A stretch of 64,000 nt of DNA from the NCBI GenBank assembly GCA_028564675.1, contig JAOVVO010000037.1, forward strand, positions 62,001 through 126,000. The letters are read 5' to 3'. The stretch comes from Onchocerca lupi (taxonomy: Eukaryota > Nematoda > Chromadorea > Rhabditida > Onchocercidae). The translations under genes were made by a program, and so were the position numbers. Below are positions 24,021 through 37,494 of the stretch, one piece after another (the stretch's first letter is position 1; every line of letters begins with the position of its first letter). Under the pieces are notes generated by a model. It had not been told where the DNA came from. It saw only the letters and a program-made list of their open reading frames with translations, and ran no database searches.

Positions 24021-25946
24021 ATGGATACAACAAAGAGGCCGAACCCTTCCCAAAGTTTTGCGTAAGTTTCTTTCTTCCGTTTTTTTGTATTTAGCTTGAC
24101 TTAATTTGAAATTTGTCAACTTCTGGTAATGTTTGGGAAATAAGTTTACTACATCTCAATCTTGACTGCTCTGCATATTTTCAGTAAATACCAGTTTAAA
24201 AAATAATATATTAAATTCTAGGTATTTACCAAAAATTATAAATGGTGGAACCGCTGGCATAGTTGGCGTAACATGCGTTTTTCCAATTGATCTAGTGAAA
24301 ACCCGTCTGCAAAATCAAAGAGTTTCTAGTGATGGGAGAGTTCAGTATAAAGGAATGTGAGTTAATTTTTTGTGACTTATTATTCTTTATTTTTTCATTA
24401 ATGAATAACATTATTGCAGGGCACGTTTCACTAACTCTTGGCAATTAACTAAAACAATTTTACTGCCTCCTTATGAGTTTTAAATTTAGTGACTTTTGAT
24501 AATTTCGTTTTGAAGCAGAATTTTTTTCAAGAATCGACTGTGCAAAACAAACATGGCATCATGGTGGAAGAACTATTTTTGCAAAAGCACGAGGAATGTA
24601 TTCTGGGATGGGAGTGAATGTGTTACTTATAACGCCTGAAAAGGCTATAAAGCTAGTTGCAAATGACTGTTTTCGATTTTACCTTGCTGTACCACACCAA
24701 GAACATTTATCTCTAACAAGAGGAATGATAGCTGGTGGTGGAGCAGGATTTTGTCAGATCATCGTTACAACGCCGATGGAACTGCTTAAAATTCAAATGC
24801 AAGATGCAGGGAGAACAGGTTTTTTTATTTGGTTACTTCAGGAAGTTTTCATTTGCCAATTTTTTTTTAAAGCATTTTGATTTTTAACAAATGGTTTCGG
24901 TTTTTTAAAATTGGATGAAACAAATTATTTAAGGGCGACTGGAACAAAAAAAATTATCTGCGATTAGTTTGACGATGGATCTGTTGAGAAAAAAAGGTAT
25001 TTTTGGCCTTTATAAGGGTATTACTCCAACTATGGCTCGTGATGTCTCATTCTCTGTTTTATATTTTCCGTTATTTGCGTATCTGAACAGTTTGGTTAGT
25101 ACGTTCGTTCATTCTTAGTAATCTTTTATTGTCTTTGTTTATCATGAATATTTTTATTAGTTTTATTCTATTCTGTAATTTGTGTTTTTTTTTTTTCTAT
25201 TTTATGGACAACTAATTATTTTTAGGGTCCTCGTTCTAGCGATGGAAGCGGAACAACTGTATTTTACGCTTCGTTTTGTGCTGGTTTAACATCAGGTGCT
25301 TTCAGTTCGTTTGCCGTAACGCCATTAGATGGTGGGTTTGATAGATTCTGTGTGAAATTGTTATAGTTTTTTCGCGGAGATGTGAATTTTAAATGTTAAG
25401 TTGTGAATATTTATTTAATTCGTTCTGACTTTCTTTTCCAAATTTTGATCCTTCCATAGGTTTTCTTTTTTGCTGAAAAATAGATTATAGAATTGTTCTT
25501 CGAAACTGTCAAAGATATTACAAAATTTATTGCTCACTGCTACGATCTCTTTCTACATACTCATGTCTTTATATATTTAGCTACTCTCCGTTTATATTTT
25601 CATACAAACTAAATAATTCTACTGTTAGATATTTCAGTAATCAAAACGCGTATGCAGTTGATCAATCGTGGTGAGGGTGAAACGGAATATCGGAATATTT
25701 TTGATGCTTTCACGTATGTTTCTGTGTTCAGTAATATATTGAAATTTGTTGAATATTTTGTTAGTTTTTTTTTCCTGAACAAAATGATTTTTTAGGAAAA
25801 TATTACGACATGAAGGTCCGCGGGCATTATTTAAAGGTGCGGCATGTCGAATGTTGGTAATGGCTCCGCTTTTCGGTATTGCGCAAATGGTGTATTATAT
25901 AGGCATTGCAGAATTTTTTCTTGGTATTCCAAAAGTTCCATATTAA
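24021..25946 (+). CDS. SLC25A22: Mitochondrial glutamate carrier (SLC25A18/A22 type)
   Basis: Seven exons give 318 residues: 24021-24061, 24222-24356, 24532-24818, 24934-25094, 25226-25331, 25638-25713, 25796-25946. Inner-membrane carriers of this subfamily import glutamate with a proton (or exchange it for hydroxide). The three tandem carrier repeats each show the signature: PIDLVKTR (35-42), PMELLKIQ (140-147) and PLDVIKTR (241-248). Subfamily-specific text is strong: TPEKAIKLVANDCFRF, IVTTPMELLKIQMQDAGR, RDVSFSVLYFPLFAYLN, LFGIAQMVYYIGIAEF. Length is normal for the family. The loop after the second signature is shorter than in the human proteins. The ATG at 24021 is followed after 13 codons by the first membrane helix. 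Exon 3 uses a TTTTCAAG acceptor. Confidence 0.93.
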
Positions 25947-27631
25947 TTCATTCAATTCTACTTACAATACATATCAGTGCATGCATGTCTTTTTACTCTC
26001 TTTTTTTGCATTCTCATGTATTATTATTAATATACCTGAAAGATCCTGAAAAATGGGGTAATATTGTTAAAAAAAATACACAAAAGTGGTTTACACATCT
26101 AAAGCTATGCTATAGATCCTTATAATTGTGATGTGTGTGTATTCATCGATTAATTTTATAACTTTTCATAGATTTCATACTGTGCTGATAATTTGTCTGT
26201 TAATCGTTAAATCTAATCCACTGATAAATCTATATTATTATCGTTAAATCTAATCCCACTGATAAATCTATATTATTATTCACCTGCTTGTGACTCTAGT
26301 TAGCAGTTTTTTATTTTTTAATTTTAATTCGGGTGTCATTCCTTTATTTATGAAGTAGCTGGTGATCTTGGATAAACGTGTTGTCATGCTTGGTCTTTTT
26401 TTTTTTTTTTGCTCAGCAATTATTCCTATTTTCATGTTTTATATTTCACTGAATTTATTGATTACTAGTAAACTTATTTGGAACTGGTCGAAAGAGATAT
26501 CATGTTTCAGCAGTCTTGTGTTGGAATCTTTACTTTTAAATTCAGAATCTTATTTTATGGACAATAAATGATTAACTAATTCCATTAAATTGATTTTCAA
26601 GAAAATCGACCTCGAAAATTTTCTTGGAAAATCGCTATTGTTTACCACTCGTTGTTTGTAATAGATAAATATATTTGAGATATAAAAATGGATTGATTGA
26701 CAAATAGAACATGGTACAACTACTCCTTTTGTGTGCAGACATTTTAAGGCACAATTTTGATAGCTAAACTTTGGTAAGCAGTTCTTGACATTTCCCGCAA
26801 AATGATCCTTCACAGAGATTTTGGATACAAATAAATATACAAATATGGATCTTGCTCTTATTTCACTATAATACTTTGCTAGCGAAGGCGAAATCAGTTA
26901 CATTGCACTGATACAATCTTTATGAGAAATACGGTATTTGGATCTTTTGAGGATGTGAATCTTGAAGTTACCTTTAAATAATATAAGCAGTTCTTTCTTG
27001 AAGATGAGAAAAATTCTGATTAGATTCTAGGTCAAACTTGTATTTTTAATTGACGATCTCGATAAGAACATTCTGAAACTGGCTTGTGTTTTTTTTTCCG
27101 CAATAATGAAGTAGGAGGGCGGCTGCAGACACTTGTAAAATCATGAAAAATTTTCTTTCTTTCTAATATGGCAGCTTTTTTCGTGTACGATTTGGAATAA
27201 ATTGTTCGGAATATACGATGAAGAACTTTTTTACTGATTTTCTAAAGCCAATAAAATATTGGATCAGCTGTTGAAAATATGTATTGATGAAAGAATACAT
27301 TAACTTTATATCTAGTAAATATAATTAACAAAGAAGAATAGGAATATTGTTTAGGAATACTCATTATATGGAAGTTTCTGGAAATGTTTTGGCATGAGAT
27401 GAATTTGTATAGATAGAAAAACCAGAGATAGAATTTGTAAAAATAAGAATTAGGAAATTGCCTTTTGTCGGTTAACATGACAATTGCAAATAAATGTTAC
27501 TGATCTTTGTTCTGAAAAAGATTCAAATCAAATCAATATTGTGGGATACATTGTCCTTTGCTTTTTCCAATAATTTCTAGTCGAAAGGTTATTGTGCTTA
27601 TAACATGAATAATAGAAATTGAGAAGCTGTC
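25947..27631. other. Convergent intergenic region
   Basis: Lies between the 3' ends of the glutamate carrier (+) and the GST gene (-), so it should hold both 3' UTRs and polyadenylation signals. A duplicated 37-nt segment sits at 26203-26280. Short open frames here are AT-rich and show no family features. Confidence 0.6.
26203..26280 (+). repeat. Tandem duplication of a 37-nt unit
   Basis: The unit beginning ATCGTTAAATCTAATC and ending TATATTATT occurs twice in a row. The copies differ by one inserted C. It lies about 260 nt after the glutamate-carrier stop codon. Confidence 0.85.
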
Positions 27632-29136
27632 CTAGAAATCAGTCTTCGGTCTGGTTTCAATCCACTTTTTGATTTTTGGCAGTTTCATTATTCGATCCTT
27701 GAAATCATTCAGATTTGTTAGTTGAGCAATTGAATTTGGACATAACGAACCAAAGAATCCAACCATGCATAACATGTCCAAATCCGCAGCTGTCAACTGT
27801 AAAAATTGAATCGATAGCCTTTTGTAGAGAATAAGAAATAAACTGCTCATATTATAACTTTTGAACAAGAATTCCAGGTTAAATATAAAATTCAGTTCAG
27901 TTTTGCGAAGATACTTATTTGTGAAATTCCGTTTGATAGTTTTAATTCGTGCTTCAGCAATGATTTTTATTTAAGAAATCCCACAAATGCGGGATTTCGT
28001 ATCAGCTGAAAAAATACAACATCGCTTCGCTTACCTTTTTGCCAACAAAGTAACCGGTGCCGTTCTTGGCTAGGATGTCTTCCAGCAGTCTGAATGTTGG
28101 AGCGAGATGATTTGTTTCGAATTCAGCCAGTAATTCCTTCTGCAAATTTTGAAAATTTCCATTATTTGTCTATTTCTGAGATGAACGTGGCAAAAACAAT
28201 TTGTGCTACAAATCCATCACAAATGTTGGTGGTTGTTTGACAAGAAATGTATCCATCAGAGTTCTATTTTGTAGCTAAATATGCAATAAGATGACGTTGA
28301 GAAGCTGGAAAATCTTCTTTATGTCTAGATGACAAATATATAATTTTGAGTGCGAAGAATGTTTTACAAAGATCCATAAGCATTGTTGCAGTATTTTTGA
28401 TCAATTGGAAAAAGTACTATCGATGAGTTTGTTAATAGTACCGTACCTATAATTAATCTAAAAACAAAAAGTTATATTAAAATCGAAAGCGACCTTTTTA
28501 GCGGCATCTTCACATTTAAACCAAGGCACTGAATGTGTAATGAGATCTTCTACTACACCAAGCAATTCCATCACCTTGGCAAATTCCCAGTCATTTTCTC
28601 CAACAAGATCTTCAAATTTTCTATTTTAACTTTTTAACTTAGTTAAATAGTATATCCGAGATTTTCAAAAATTTTTGACGAAAATTTTCTCCATTTCATT
28701 TCTATAATCTTTGATTGAGAATCTGAATCTTCGTGATTTTTAATTGAAATAAAGTGCAGTGTTATTAGTTTAATTTATATTGGTTTCATAAACAATGCAA
28801 TGCTAACCAAATTTTTTAGCGAGATACAGAGTGATTGCAACAGATTGAGACAACATTTTACCATCTACTTCCAAAACTGGTAGTTGTTTAAAAGGCATCT
28901 CTAAAATTAAATGAAATTTTTTTATAAATGAACAATCTTTTATTGAAAAAGATTAGTGATTATCTAGTTGGTATGAATTGTTTTTAAAATTCTATCGGCT
29001 CACTTTGCTTGTAACTGTCCCATTCTTCTTTTTGAATTCGAATATCTTCATAAGGGATCTCAGCTTGTGCAAATATCAAACGGATTATTTCTGCTCGTCC
29101 CATGAAATCAAAATAATACAACTTGTAGGATGACAT
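27632..29136 (-). CDS. gst: Glutathione S-transferase, sigma-like nematode type
   Basis: Five exons on the minus strand (29136-29004, 28900-28808, 28609-28494, 28139-28035, 27796-27632) give 203 residues, normal for nematode GSTs. The enzyme conjugates glutathione to electrophiles in the cytosol; some members act as prostaglandin D synthases. The thioredoxin-like N-terminus reads YKLYYFDFMGRAEIIRLIF, with Tyr8 at the catalytic tyrosine position. The glutathione-binding core MPFKQLPVLEVDG and LSQSVAITLYLAKKF follow. The all-helical C-terminal domain contains GYFVGKK and LTAADLDM (family: LTxADL), and the protein ends WIETRPKTDF. The GRAE segment is preceded by FDFM, where related enzymes often have FNxR or FNGR. 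No signal peptide is visible. Confidence 0.92.
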
Positions 29137-32100
29137 TTTCTTTGTAGTTCGTAAAAACTCTGAAACAATTGGAGTTTAGTCAAAAGAACGTGTAGAAACA
29201 TTTAACCCATCGCTACGCTATTTGATTTCCAATTCATATTTGTATTAGGCATGGATGATATATAATCGATTCAAATGTGTTAAATTATGAATAGTTTGTA
29301 ATTTTGTTCAAAATTATTTCAAACTATATGATTTAAACATACTTCAAACTATTTTCTGTCGTAGCACTTATACATTAGTTTCTTTCAAGAATTTATACAC
29401 TAGCTGAGTCTACAGCTAGCATTATCAATTAAAGAATTTTATCAAAGTATAAATTCTAAGAAAATTTAATTTGAAGAACAGAAAGTAACATCGATACATA
29501 AAATTAACACTATTAATTTTTTATTAAAACAGTGAATTCTTTCCAATATTGAAAATGCCTTTATCACTTGTTTAAGTTCAATGATCAAGATAATTTTTCG
29601 GTAGAAAATTTTTCGTTGTAATTCAAGGCTGTAAATTAAATAAAAAGAAAAATGACGCAGCATCTGTTACATATATGAAAATGAAAAATTGGATAAAATG
29701 ATAGTGATGAATTGCAGTGATTATAAAGCATGTCATAAATACACAAAAAATCAGATGACGCGAAACTGGCTGTGGTTCGAAAATACATTATGATTTGTCA
29801 AATAAAAAGTCAAATGACTTTTGATATTTTCATAACATTTAAAAAACAACATAGGCTACGTAGTCTATGGTTTAATTTGAATTAAAAAATCAGTTTTCAG
29901 TGTTATCCAATAATTTGATTGAAGAGTGGAAAGAAAGAAAAAAAAAACCATCCTGTTGTTAATTTTGAAATTCTATTCCATACCACCATTTCTCGTTTTT
30001 CAAAACTTCTTGCTACTGACATCAGAGGAATTACTTGTAATCATTCATTATATCATTTCATTTGTCATAAAGGGCCCAGAATGTTTGTCACGTAAGGAAA
30101 CTAAACTTGCTCCTCACTAATACGTCTAAAGTTTATGGCATTACGCCTACCTTACAAGCAACAAATTTCAGAAGTTTTTAAGCAAACAAATGAAGATAAT
30201 GGAGTAAGATGTTTGGTCCAGTCCATTATTGTTACAAAATAATGGTATCATTTAATAATTCTCTGAAACTCCTACTGAATATGTAATATGTCAGCGAAAA
30301 TATTTAGATGTTTATAAAATGAAAATGAAATATTCAAAAAATGAACATCATATTTGTATAAAAGGATACAGATGCAGAATAAAATCTACGTTGGAAATGT
30401 TCAACACAGCAAAAAAAAGTGACTACTAACGATTAATTAAATTCACAGGGTAAATCAAGAATATTTTGTAAGTTCTATCGATGACATTTGACAACAGTTA
30501 ACAAATTTTCCAGATTATTCATGTTGTAAATTCGAGACTTTTGGTCATAGACTTTGGTGATATAATCATGAAGCTAACTGTGCAAAGATAACACTGGATA
30601 CAAATCTATAATAGATCTTTCTCATCAATTAATTCTGCGACATAAATCCAGAAGAATGTATATCATGATCAAGCTGAAAAAATGAACGGATGGGGAAAGA
30701 CAAGACTTGTAAATGGTACACTGAAATAGTATTATTCCTGAATTAGAACAAATATTTCAGGAATTCAGAATAATATGAACCATACGCTTCTCTACAATAA
30801 GATTTATTCAATTTTACTTTAAACAATAGCTACTTTTACAAAATTACACTTCATTGCCATGCTAAATAATTTAGCAGCGTTATCACTCAACTTGATAATT
30901 CATTCAGAATGCATGTACCACAGTAACTGGTACCGCCATAGCAGCAGCAGATAACTGATAAGAGAAGATAAAATGTAAACTATGCGTTAATAAAGCAACA
31001 AAAGTCAGAAATGCTCAGATATATGTCTCATTTCCAATTTAGGTCACCGTGCCGAAAGTAAGACGAAAGTTTTTTAAAGTAACATGAAATGATTATTTAT
31101 ATTAAACAAAGTAATTAAAGTACCACAAACAACGTACTTCATTTAGCTCGCATTTTCCTATAGTCTTGTGTTCATGTATGAAATTATTAACTGCTCAAAA
31201 TATGAGTTAAGAAATAAGTATGTGATGAGAAATTTCGAGATCGTTTTTTACTCCATAGCGAATAATTTTGGAAATTTTTTACAATTCGAAAACTTTTAAA
31301 ACTTTTTTGCAATTCGAAAACTTTTAAAACCTGTCTTCTAATTCTTACGGTCATTGTGAGATGAATAATTAATTTGTCATTCTAATGCGAGAAAAAAAAA
31401 ATTAAACTTGGCGAAATTGAGAGAGTGTAAATTAAAGATTTCTATTCGCTGGTAACAAAGATGATCAAATTTTTCGATACTTCCCAATGTGTAACCAATC
31501 GTTGTTTGTGAGACAAACTTTTTTAAGAAAGTTTTTCCTGAACAACAATTATGTTTGATAAAAACTAAAAATTACATTATTCTATGAAAACAAGTAGGCT
31601 TATTTTTTCTCCCATTTTTTTTTTCTCTCAATCATCATTGAATGTTTACAAACTGAGTGTTTAAACTTGAATTTTCAAAAGCATAATTATTCCATAAGCT
31701 CTGACACCTATTCCTTTCTAAAGGATTTCTTTTCTGTACGATTGCACGCTTCGCATGTGAAAGTCAATTGAATCTTCCCTTTTTAAATCACAGAAATAAA
31801 AATGAAATAATTTTAAGTTTAATCGGCTAATTTTTAACCTATCAAGATAATGTTATTCCAGTTCGACATACAGACAAAGTGTTACATCTGTTGACGATTA
31901 AATTTGAAAAACAATCATACTGGTAAAATCTTCAATATAGTCTTATTCAGATATAAAGACTTGATACTGTTATGACGCCAGAGCTCAAAATTGAAATATC
32001 CGTAAGTGATAACAAATATTCCATTTTCTACAGTCTCTTATGTATTGCTTAAAATTCGACAAAAATGTGCTTTTCTCATAGCTTGGTTCCTTCCACCATC

Positions 32101-34264
32101 ACGGAGTCGTGATAAATACCCCTTTTTTTAAAACAAGATATTATTCATATCAGTTAACCAGAAAAGAACTGAACAGAAAAAAAAATTCCCTGATTTGTTA
32201 AATCCAAAATCTTCTTTGGAATATACATGTCGTCAAGAATAAATGGAACAAGATAATTAAAATATTTTTGCAACTACAAGAATTAGTACCTATTTTTATC
32301 TCTTGTGCTAGCGACAATAACTGACTAAGCTTATAACTTGACATTTAGCGAAATCTAACCACCATCCATGTCCTGATAACTTAATTATTTTGATCTAAAT
32401 AGCACATATATTATAACAAATGTTAACTTTGTTATCGAAATTTACGAAAAAGTTACATATCAGGTTTTGAAAAAGAATCGAAATTCTTCAAGATTTGAGA
32501 AATTTAGTTTCATGAAAATCAATGCATAAATTATATGCTTTATGATCACTTTTCAAGCAAATTTTCAAGTGTTCATTTTCCATTGAACACTGCATAAAAT
32601 TCACAGGCTTTCCAAATTCACACGAATATTTGGAATTCTGGTAGTTATTAGTTCAATCATATTTTTTCAAATTAGAATTTCTGAACAGTTTATATCCTTA
32701 TTGCATTTGCATTCTTTCAGTTCTATTCAGCACAGCATATTCGCTAAATAATTGTATCGAACGTATCACGTAAAATGGTAAGTTAGCTTTACCGTACGAC
32801 AAAACCAAACGGTCTAGAATCAGAAATGCATTTGGATGCCCGACTTTGATCATAGCGGAAGAAGTGCTGAAAACCACCTTCATTAGCATATTTGATGAGA
32901 AATGTGACTAAATAATTCTTCCCCTGATTATAAACTCTTTTTTAAAACGGATTAAGACGCTTTTTACAAATGTATAGTTGTGAATCACTGAACTGTAAGA
33001 CTGAGTAGAGTATTCGTACGAAATTGAAATAGATATTTGGTACTAACAGCACAAAGTAATATTGAGAGTAAAATTCAGACTGGTTTTAAAGCTTTGAGAA
33101 GTTATACACTACTCCTGCGCAAGTATTGCTGCATAATTTTGTAATTTGTACAGATTCAAAGCCAAAATCTCGTTTGACAGATATTTAGGAATAAATAGTA
33201 AATCAAGATAAAATTTCTTTTTTTTCAGCCAATATTGAGTCGATAATGGAATATGGAGTTGTTCTAAGACCGAATACTCACGCATCGTAGAATTTTGTAT
33301 CATGTACAGATTGTGCCTTCGAGCACTTTTTGTATTCATAATGATGTTTAATTACCAAAAAAATATTCTATTCCGGAACAGTGAATAAAAATTCTAGATT
33401 GACAAATTTCAGCACAATCACTCAAATTGTACCCACCCAACTCTTCGCAATTTCCAACTTTTATTGTAAAAGTCAAACGAAAAAAAAGTTCTCGCAAAAT
33501 TAAATATGTCTCTTTCCACTTATCAGTTCTCTCATACCATTTCCTTCGAAATAATCTACTTTCCATTATACTCATATCAAAAAAAGCCTAGTGATGCATG
33601 TTTAAATAACATGAGTTTTAAAAAGAATTAATTAAATGAGAAAAACAACTTTTTGCACAATGCTAAAATAACTGTACAACGTTAAACTGGCTTGCCATTT
33701 TAAACTTCTACTGTAAATGAATATCTCTTCGCTATAATCGAAGAATTAGTGTTAAAGAAAGAATGGTATAGCACAACCTGATAGGATAAGTAGCCTGACC
33801 AGACACGTCTTAAATTTAACAACAAAATCTAATTGTAAATAAATCAAACAAATAGTAAATAATCATTAACAACGACTGAAATTCTGATAGATTCTACATA
33901 TTTACAAGCACATTTGTAAAATATGGCATATCGAAGAAAATATAAAACTTTCCAGGAACAGGCCTTAGGTAAATTTTCAACTGAATAGAGTAATCTCGAT
34001 ACATATTAAAATAAAACAGCAAGGGAAAACATCACTATAAATCTTATTAATGGCTGAATTGAGCTAATCACATAGACTTTTTATTTATTACATGTTTGCA
34101 ATAAATTTCTAATGAAAAAAACTATACAAAAAATCTATTAATGATCGGAAAATATCATTAACAATCGAGTCACAAATAATCGGATTTCGTCAATGCTTGA
34201 AATAATTCAGCGCCTTAGTTACCAAACTTATAAAAAGAAATCAATAAATTTAGGAAATCTACTG
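29137..34264. other. Long interval without a firm gene
   Basis: About 5.1 kb of AT-rich sequence between two minus-strand genes. A direct repeat lies at 31282-31331. On the minus strand, 32698-33575 holds several open stretches; one (about 32790-32942) reads EGGFQHFFRYDQSRASKC and ends at a GTAAAG donor. A mini-exon-like segment at 30955-30905 encodes SAAAMAVPVTVVHAF then stop, after an ATCAG acceptor. On the plus strand, 30136-30203 encodes MALRLPYKQQISEVFKQT and meets a GTAAGA donor. None could be joined into a gene or recognised. Confidence 0.4.
31282..31331 (+). repeat. Short direct repeat
   Basis: AATTCGAAAACTTTTAAAAC occurs twice, about 28 nt apart. No function is apparent. Confidence 0.8.
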
Positions 34265-36995
34265 TCACACTAACTTAATGAGAATTATTTCATTTCCGTC
34301 AAAAATTTTAACTGGTGGGCCAAAATAATTGACACCTGCTGAAACATAAATATGAGTTCCTGTAGCCTTATTGTAATAAAGACCACGGAAATAAGCATTC
34401 CAAAAATACACCAGCGGTACCAATATATATAACTGCCCAGCATGTGTATGTCCTGAAAAAGCGTTGTAAAATACAACTTCAAATCTGGTCTGCACAATCA
34501 TTCTCTTCGTGTTTCAAAATATCAACACTATTTATTATTAACCTGACAGAATAAGATCAACGTTTTTAGCGGCTTCAATGTCTTTCAATATTATGCGAAC
34601 AGCATTAGGCTGGTGAATAAGCATAATCGTTGTGTCATTTTTGTTGCATCCTCTTAACGCTCTTTTATAATCCATTACATGTCCAGCGAGTCTACAAAAG
34701 ATAAGAAAACAGTCTACAAAAGATGAGAAAACAGTCAAAAGATGAGAAAAAAAAAAAAAAAAATAAAATACACCTTCGTAATACTAACGATAACAACGAA
34801 ATATACTTCATAAATTCTTAAATGCCTCCCTTTTTTTCATCTAATCCCACATATATTATATGTATGAAAGCTACAGATCGTTTTATAAATGATAATTAAA
34901 CTACTGGATGCAAACCAACATTAACATTCTCTAGTAGAAAAAATGACATTGAATAAAAACAATAAAGTGATTGAGAAAGTATTAACCTCGAATATTTCGC
35001 GAACAAATCATCGGCTCCAGCTACGCAAATTCTAGAATTTCCAACCAAAATCTTTTTATTTTTGTTATGAAGAGGTATAATATTGATTTTCTTTAAAAAT
35101 ACGAACCATTCATCAACATTTCCATGAATATATTCATGATTACCTGTAACTGGTATTCATTCCCTGCTTTCAAATAATAATAAAACAATACAATGAAGCA
35201 ATCATTCCTGAAACAGTGTTGAAAAAGAAAAAAAGAAAAGGAAATTTAGACAGGAACATTACAAACGTGTGATTCTTTATATTTCAAGCACATATATTCT
35301 TTACCTGTGGCAAAATATATACCATATTTTGAAGTTAGATTACTTAAAGGATAAGCAGCTCTTTCCAGATTATGCACACTACCATCCGCAAAGTCGCCAG
35401 ATATAGCTATCATATCTACAAAGATACAACAACAATAAGCTGTGTATCTAATTTTGTTTGCCGAGACTATAAATGAAAAATGACCAATATACCCGGTTTT
35501 AAGGGGTTTATAATATCCACCATCTTCTGGATTTTAGAACGACCAACAGTTGGTCCAATATGAAGATCAGACAAAAGAGCTATTGTAAAGCCTTTCTGTG
35601 CCTCTGGCAAGTTTTCGATTTTGATTGTAACATGACGTACAACAGGAGGTGATAAAGCAGCCCAAAGGCCTCCTAAAACCATAACAACTGCCAATACAAT
35701 AGCGAAAAGACGAGTTGAAAGCTCATTTGCAACCAACAATCTGAAATTGAATCGTGATTTCCTAGCAGCAAGAAAAGTTCTTTGCATTTCAAAGGAACCT
35801 ATGAATAATTTATACATGATGAAATGAGTGTTATATGGATAATTTCTTTTAGACAGACAAAACTTCTTTTTAATAATCAACTGATCATAGTTAAAAATAA
35901 ATTGCAATTAAACCGATGATTTACACAGAGTCGCCAACCTAGGTTACTCATGAATATAGATAAAAATAAATTTAGCTCATCTATATATAGGTAAATTATT
36001 CCTATTACCAACACTCATTATGTAGAAATTGAATACAAAAGAATGAATGTCTTATTTCGCACAGAACAACGCTAAAAATGATGATGAGATAAATATTAAA
36101 TGAAAACCTTAGGATTTTGAAGTGTTTCGAATCCGCACGAAGTATAAAACGGAATATCGATTGCATCAATAAAAAAACCAGTAAGAAAAATACAAGATAA
36201 ATATGGACTGCAACCGATGTTAGAGCAATCATTGCAAATATATTTGGTTCTTCACCAATCCACAGATAGTAAAACATCGAACAAATGTGTGCAAGAAATA
36301 AGATAAGGATTATAAAAGCCTGAAGTTACCGTCTGCAGAAGTTAAATAATCATTTAAAGTAAAGCGAGTTTCTAAATTGAAGAGGTTACCAGGATAAACT
36401 GAAAAGAAATTCATTCTTGCAGATCTCTAATGAAAGTTCGAATGAACGCCACACACAATCATACCTGGGTAGTCACCCTTGTGCCAAACCATTCCAAATC
36501 AATTTATTTGATGATTAGATTGCTTGTTCTTGAAACAAAGAAAATCCTCGAATAATTTTCAACAGTCGTAACAATTACCAGCATAATGGAAGAGCACACT
36601 TGGAAAATCTCACCTTTAGAACACTTTGAACACAAACAATTAGCCAATGATTACATGACGGTTGTATTGCTAAGTTACCCAAAGAACTGCAAACTCTGTA
36701 GTAAGAAAGAAGACCAAAATTGAAATATACAATATAAAATTTATTCGGAGCACTACAACTTTAAATCTCCCGAAAATATGAAAGAAAAATATGAGTGAAC
36801 ATACCCATCAATAGCTGGAGATAAATTCCACCAAATAAAAATTGATCCACAAATTATAACAAATTCTTGTAAAAAAACAATATTTAGGCGGGTCAAGACC
36901 ATATAAGGTATGCCCGTAAGAAAATATTTCAGCACAAAAAACGTCGCCTCAGACAGCAAAAAAACAGGGAGCAATATCAATAATATCCTCTTCAT
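34265..36995 (-). CDS. TMPPE: Transmembrane calcineurin-like metallophosphoesterase (TMPPE family)
   Basis: Eight exons on the minus strand (36995-36805, 36695-36614, 36319-36108, 35740-35493, 35415-35305, 35143-34987, 34691-34543, 34452-34265) give 445 residues, close to human TMPPE. The first 190 residues hold several membrane spans (MKRILLILLPVFLLSEATFF at the start; AFIILILFLAH; HIYLVFFLLVFLLM; LFAIVLAVVMVLGGLW). The phosphoesterase domain follows with all metal motifs: SDLHIG (219-224), SGDFADG (250-256), GNHEY (282-286), HQPNA and GHTHAGQ (384-390). Residues expected to bind the two metals (D220, H222, D252, N283, the His of HQPNA, H385, H387) are present, so activity is likely; the substrate is unknown. 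A TTTTAG site 17 nt before the ATG could be a trans-splice acceptor. The gene is divergent from the AMSH gene. Confidence 0.9.
34691..34751 (-). repeat. 22-nt tandem repeat duplicating a splice acceptor
   Basis: TCTACAAAAGATAAGAAAAC and the following two bases occur twice (34691-34712, 34713-34734), with a third degenerate partial copy after. Read on the minus strand each unit contains CTTTTGTAG. The exon of the metallophosphoesterase gene that starts at 34691 uses the first copy. The second copy is an equal-looking acceptor 22 nt upstream whose use would shift the frame. Confidence 0.75.
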
Positions 36996-37084
36996 CTTTA
37001 TTATATACTAATCTAAAAGTCACGTACATCTAAAAGCATAACGATAATTGTCGTAAAGTAATGCAATTATAAACAAGAGCATAC

Positions 37085-37279
37085 GGTAATATTTTTTTTA
37101 GCGCGTAGTTCGTCCCAATTAAAAGCCAAATCTTCTGATTTTAAAAGAGAGAAAAGAATAAGACAGAGATCGACTTCTGAAGTAACCTTTTCCACGAATG
37201 ATTCATTTTTATCGAAAATTCTCCCTTTCATCCAACCAATCATATCATTACTACCAATTCGCCACCTTAACAAATACAT
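37085..37279 (-). CDS. Coding-like minus-strand segment upstream of TMPPE
   Basis: A 65-codon frame from ATG 37279 contains NESFVEKVTSEVDLC and SEDLAFNWDELRAKKN and meets a GTATGC donor in phase 0. In phase it could join an AG directly at the TMPPE ATG, giving a longer N-terminus. The human family length does not require such an extension, so it may be a separate small gene, an alternative 5' exon or chance. No family was recognised. Confidence 0.25.
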
Positions 37280-37483
37280 TCGTTAAACCCATCTCGAGGA
37301 AAAAAAGATCATGCACTTGAAGAACATTTTTTGTCTCATGGGAATGTTGCATTCCATCCACATGCCACAAACGATGAAATGCAGAGGGTTGATTGTTGCG
37401 TGGTGCGAAGTATTTGTTGATTGAGATGAATGGTAAGAGCTTGTTAGCTTGGCTAGGTTGGTATTGCAGAACTTATGATGTAA

Positions 37484-37494
37484 TTGTTTTAGAA
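37484..37494 (+). promoter_or_regulatory. Probable spliced-leader acceptor before AMSH
   Basis: TTGTTTTAG ends at 37492, leaving two bases before the ATG. Such a tight acceptor-ATG spacing with no upstream coding exon is typical for nematode trans-spliced genes. Confidence 0.5.

Larger units (their letters stand above)
36996..37494. promoter_or_regulatory. Divergent promoter region between TMPPE and AMSH genes
   Basis: About 500 nt separate the two ATGs, which face away from each other, so both promoters must lie here. TTGTTTTAG ends 2 nt before the AMSH ATG, a strong candidate trans-splice acceptor. A minus-strand open stretch (37279-37085) overlaps this region and is listed separately. Confidence 0.5.
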
